This document shows positions 7,920 to 10,672 of a stretch of DNA of 10,672 bases, in pieces. Source of the DNA: Cephalothrix simula (lineage: Eukaryota; Nemertea; Palaeonemertea; Archinemertea; Cephalotrichidae). The position numbers and the translations under genes are program-made. The stretch spans positions 1 through 10,672 of the forward strand of contig JAXIUW010219397.1 of assembly GCA_035591015.1 (NCBI GenBank), read 5' to 3'. Numbering within the stretch: the first letter of the stretch is position 1; every line of letters starts with the position of its first letter. Under the pieces are notes generated by a model. It was not told where the DNA came from and did no database searches. It saw only the letters and a program-made list of their open reading frames with translations.

Positions 7920-8786
7920 TAATAATGAAAGACTAACCTATAATTTAGATATTGTTCAGGAAATTGCATAGATATTGCCTCAGGTGGGCTCGACAGAGGC
8001 TCCCCTACACAATATTTAAACAGAAAGGTACGACAAAACCACTGACACAGTCAAAATCATTATCATCAGCTATGATTGTCAGAATACATGTATAAGTTTC
8101 TTTAACAATTTTGCATTTCTCCGCAGTGCTCAGTCGCAATACGGTATCAAACGCCCATTCTATACTACTTTTGTCAGACGCCTATCTAACGCCGAATGGA
8201 GAACCAATAGCATTAATCAATTAACCCCGATTGAACCATCTGGTTAGCCATTGTCTTCCCTATGAAGAGGAGAATCATGATGAATTGATCAAAATTTCTC
8301 ATCACTAATTGACTTCAGCACATCATATTGGACAGTACAAGGGTCACGAATTGACAGAAGCACTATCATACATGTACACGAGGATGATCATTTGACCAAA
8401 GTAAGTTGCTATACGGCGTTCAAGACTTACTGTTGCTACACAAAGTAAGCCAAGATTCAATTTGTAGATTGAAAGTTTGAATGACAACGACGATTATCCT
8501 TAAGGCAGATGGTCTTCCTTCTAACAGGTCCCCAGTTCTAAACGTATACCTAAACGTATACCTAACAGAAATACATAAAAAGATGGAAATGGAAAGGTCA
8601 GTGTATCATCCTACACAACTTTGTATGGGAAATATCTTCAAAATAAAAAATAATTGAAGTCCGAAACGGCGCACAGTTAATGACGTAGTCAATCCTCCTA
8701 ATATATTTTCTTACAACAGAGAGGAAAAAGAAATACGTACTTGACCAGTTGCATTTTCTTTACTTTACAGATATATATGTCAAGAT
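7920..8786. other. Non-coding stretch, probably intronic or intergenic
   Basis: Slightly richer in GC than the middle of the window, with several isolated splice-like sites (acceptor TTTCTCCGCAG at 8117-8127, donor AAA/GTAAGT near 8400). A 39-codon open stretch follows the 8127 acceptor but ends in TAG before any donor, and I recognise nothing in it. TAAACGTATACC is tandemly doubled near 8540-8562. No gene is supported. Confidence 0.4.
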
Positions 8787-8825
8787 CACGCTAAGTAACT
8801 CTATAGAGTTACATTTATAAGCGTG
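8787..8825. repeat. Hairpin with 18-bp perfect palindrome core
   Basis: GTAACTCTATAGAGTTAC (8795-8812) is a perfect palindrome. Outside it CACGCT (8787-8792) pairs with AGCGTG (8820-8825), making a longer imperfect hairpin. Confidence 0.8.
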
Positions 8826-8842
8826 TTCTGCGACATATTAGA

Positions 8843-8945
8843 CAATCAAAGCAAAATGATAATATCAATATTTATCGAGGCCGAAGGATTTTATCGAGGT
8901 GAAGCCGAGATTAATATCATTAATATTATTATTTTGCTTCGATTG
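8843..8945. mobile_element. Foldback MITE-like element, ~103 bp
   Basis: CAATCAAAGCAAAATGATAA starting at 8843 matches the reverse complement of the end at 8945 over about 23 bases with two mismatches. The centre contains two related words, TTATCGAGGCCGAAGG and TTATCGAGGTGAAGCCGAG. No clear target duplication is visible. Confidence 0.6.
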
Positions 8946-9142
8946 ACTTATTTGGATCTTTAAAGATTGGTCAATCTTTCTCCGAGACAAAATGATACTT
9001 TTTTTGTAGCCTATGTATGTTCAAGGCAAAAATAGTTTTGCCACGTTAAACAAATCGATTCATATTCATACTTTCGATATCATTTTTCGATTTAATCGTT
9101 AATTAGTTAAGTTAATAGCCAATGAATACCAATGTGAGTTAC

Positions 9143-9206
9143 GCCGCATTAGCGAAGTGGTAATGCATTCGCCTTCAAAGTAGGAGTCCCAGGTTCGCGG
9201 CGGTCG
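9143..9206 (+). mobile_element. tRNA-like relic or SINE head, different from the other copies
   Basis: An A-box-like TAGCGAAGTGG (9150-9160) and a damaged B box GGTTCGCGG (9192-9200), 42 bases apart, give the layout of a tRNA-derived promoter. The B box lacks the GATCC/AATCC half and the arms do not fold cleanly, so this is not a working tRNA gene. Confidence 0.45.
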
Positions 9207-9710
9207 AAAGTTTTTTCGGGCGACATAAGTCGCTTTAGAGGTAAAAACTAAGTTCTAAAAATAAAGTTTTGAATTAAGATTTTATTTAATAACAAGAAAA
9301 GTAATCCGATTTGTTTTTACAGAGAAACCGAATTCTTATGGATAGTAATACGCGTTTGAATTGGGAGGAGTGATGCGGTCTTTGTGTTACTTAACCTATA
9401 TCTTTTCATTATATTATACAATCACTTTACAATCGATCATGAATGCTGATTTTAATCGACTGGACAAATTAAATTGAGGATTATTCAGGTGGAAAGAGGA
9501 GGCAAAATATCCCATTGATAATGTTATACAAAATAAACGAAAATAGACATTTTTAGAAGGCCGAAATTTTATGAAATAAAAATTCTTGTTTACTATTAAT
9601 GCATCACGCATCCCCTGAAAAAAGTAGAATAATTTAGGTGAAGATTCCGGGAAACTGCGGAAACGCCGGGGTAAATGAAAATCATGGTGGCCACTCCGAT
9701 GTATTTATAG

Positions 9711-9727
9711 TTCGTCTCTTTATTCAG
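9711..9727 (+). other. 3' splice acceptor of the GLB1 exon
   Basis: A pyrimidine-rich tract (TTCGTCTCTTTATTCAG) ends in AG directly before the GGT codon that starts the family-conserved block. In GLB1 proteins the residue before this glycine is usually lysine; here it would come from the previous exon. A weaker alternative is TTTAG at 9633-9637, which lacks a pyrimidine tract and would add 30 residues without family resemblance. Confidence 0.7.
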
Positions 9728-10186
9728 GGTATTGTCATCATTAATGGCCACAATATTGGTCGATATTGGTCATCGAGAGGCCCACAACTGACACTGTACG
9801 TTCCTGGACAAATTTTGCACAACTTGGCGGATAATATCATCAGTGTTTTTGAAACGGATCGGGCTGCTTGTTCTATGAATCCGTTGCATTCCGGTATAAA
9901 CTGTACTGTGGAATTCTTTGAGAGACCAATTTGGGGTCAAGGGGTACCTTTAGGCATCCCTCGGCCTCTTAGCCAAAGTTCTAAAAGGATTTTACCTGTA
10001 GCGATTGTATTGTCAGTAATTTTTTCATGTATTGTTGCTATAGTCTCTATTTTTATTGTTAAAACAAAACGAATTCCTTGTAAGAGGTCCTATAGACATT
10101 CATCATTAGATTATGTTCAGTTACAAAATGACGATTTTGAATCGGATGAAGAAACAGTTTCATTTTTAGTCGGTGTCGTTTCGTGA
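9728..10186 (+). CDS. GLB1: Terminal exon of GLB1-type beta-galactosidase (GH35) with C-terminal membrane anchor
   Basis: This is the 3' coding exon (152 residues plus TGA) of a family 35 beta-galactosidase, the lysosomal-type enzyme that removes terminal beta-galactose from gangliosides, keratan sulfate and glycoproteins. Exon residues 6-14 read NGHNIGRYW and residues 17-26 RGPQLTLYVP, the conserved C-terminal beta-domain signature of GLB1; FFERP at 63-67 also fits. There is an N-glycosylation sequon N58-C-T and there are cysteines at 48 and 59. Residues 88-111 form an uninterrupted hydrophobic helix, followed by KTKR and a 41-residue hydrophilic tail with YVQL (129-132) and DDFESDEE (135-142). 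Human GLB1 is soluble, so this extension is unusual. The start is set by the acceptor ending TTCAG at 9727. The frame stays open back to a TAG at 9635-9637, but residues encoded there do not look like the family. The catalytic residues lie in exons outside or not found in this window. Family call is firm; exact orthology is less so. Confidence 0.88.
   Translation, partial: GIVIINGHNIGRYWSSRGPQLTLYVPGQILHNLADNIISVFETDRAACSMNPLHSGINCTVEFFERPIWGQGVPLGIPRPLSQSSKRILPVAIVLSVIFSCIVAIVSIFIVKTKRIPCKRSYRHSSLDYVQLQNDDFESDEETVSFLVGVVS
9989..10060 (+). other. Predicted transmembrane helix of the beta-galactosidase
   Basis: Exon residues 88-111 are isoleucine, valine, leucine, phenylalanine, alanine, serine, cysteine and one proline, with no charged residue. 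They are bounded by KR on the lumenal side and KTKR on the cytoplasmic side. The length (24) and the positive cluster after it fit a type I single-pass anchor, which would leave the enzyme domain in the lumen or outside the cell. Confidence 0.85.
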
Positions 10187-10672
10187 TTTTTTTGTATAAT
10201 TGGGGGAGGTGCATTTTTTAAAATCAAAAATGATAATGTCTCCTACACTAGTCTGGTTACCAGATCTTAGAATCAGTAGGTTTATAGGTAGGTACGGTAT
10301 GGCCCACATCCATTTTGAATTAATTAGTGACGTCACAAAAATAAACAAAACATTAAAATCAAATTTTTCAAAAAATGTAAAAATGAAGTCAAACACAACG
10401 GTAGAATTTAAAGGAGAAATTTACTATGAAAATATTGGTATATGATTGATCGTAGATTTAAATCATACCAAAATAATGTAGTTTTTCTGAAAAATATGAT
10501 TAAAAAAGACGTGTGGATCAAGACCCCGTGTTTTCAGTGCCGTTATTTAAACCTATTATATAGTTACATGAAAATTACATTATTGTGACATGATCTTAAT
10601 AATACAATATCACTAACTATTTTGGAAATATGGGTTTTGAACATGCCCGATGATTTTGCTTGAAATGTTTAT
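10187..10672 (+). other. 3' UTR and downstream region of the GLB1 gene, with poly(A) signal candidate at 10340
   Basis: After the TGA the sequence turns AT-rich and shows no convincing coding frame. Open frames on both strands between 10166 and 10445 overlap each other and resemble nothing known, so I treat them as chance. AATAAA at 10340-10345, about 155 bases after the stop, is the best polyadenylation signal candidate. A full CRE-type palindrome TGACGTCA occurs at 10328-10335 but probably has no promoter role at this site. Confidence 0.45.

Larger units (their letters stand above)
8946..9727. other. Upstream flank of the GLB1 exon, probably intron
   Basis: AT-rich sequence leading to the acceptor at 9727. 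It contains the tRNA-like relic at 9143-9206 and a pyrimidine-rich acceptor-like TTTGTTTTTACAG ending at 9322; the frame after it stops within about 16 codons, so no exon is supported. I searched for the block that precedes the conserved glycine in GLB1 (aspartate-threonine-phenylalanine ... glycine-tryptophan) and did not find it here, so the previous exon is not identified. Confidence 0.5.

Noticed and set aside
8117-8400. Exon between the acceptor at 8127 and donor near 8400
   Set aside because: All three frames hit stops before the donor.
9638-9727. Upstream extension of the GLB1 frame as coding
   Set aside because: The residues do not match the family, and the stretch ends in a proper pyrimidine tract and AG; the alternative acceptor at 9637 is poor.
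10328-10335. CRE promoter element TGACGTCA
   Set aside because: An 8-base match inside a probable 3' UTR with no promoter context; chance is the simpler explanation.
10166-10445. Overlapping frames on both strands after the GLB1 stop
   Set aside because: They shadow each other in the 3' UTR, start without context and resemble nothing.

Overview
The window looks like AT-rich animal nuclear DNA (GC roughly 30% by eye). Only one gene piece is clearly recognisable: the last exon of a GLB1-type (glycoside hydrolase family 35) beta-galactosidase at 9728-10186 on the + strand. The split gene, long non-coding stretches, many short inverted-repeat elements and tRNA-derived repeats all indicate a eukaryote. 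The frequent ACATGTA words and the density of MITE-like elements resemble bivalve or other lophotrochozoan genomes. That taxonomic guess is inference from style, not a demonstrated assignment.

Layout. 1-170: GC-richer, coding-like edge sequence interrupted by a 31-bp perfect palindrome flanked by 9-bp direct repeats. 135-1246: non-coding, no recognised gene. 1247-1406: first copy of a tRNA-derived repeat with A and B boxes. 1440-2900: diverged tandem array with units of about 170-320 bp, into which a 123-bp MITE (2704-2826) with 31-bp inverted termini and a 9-bp target duplication has inserted. 2905-3332: a 135-155 bp direct duplication. 3335-4929: AT-rich, little structure. 4930-5665: a 736-bp element with 35-bp terminal inverted repeats (34/35 match), holding a strong hairpin, an exon-like reading frame and a 50-bp tandem duplication. 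5666-7057: AT-rich, with traces of the tandem repeat. 7058-7386: two more copies of the tRNA-derived repeat. 7674-7914: an exon-like frame and its inverted, decayed partner. 8787-8945: two foldback structures. 9143-9206: a separate tRNA-like relic. 9728-10186: the GLB1 exon; 10187 onward: its 3' UTR and downstream sequence.

Functionally only the beta-galactosidase can be discussed. The exon encodes the C-terminal part of the enzyme, downstream of the catalytic glutamates (not in this window). Unlike the soluble lysosomal human enzyme, it continues into a clear transmembrane helix and a 41-residue tail with a YVQL (YxxPhi) motif and an acidic serine-containing cluster. This predicts a type I membrane-anchored beta-galactosidase with its own endosome/lysosome sorting signals. 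The rest of the window is probably intron or intergenic sequence shaped by non-autonomous mobile elements.
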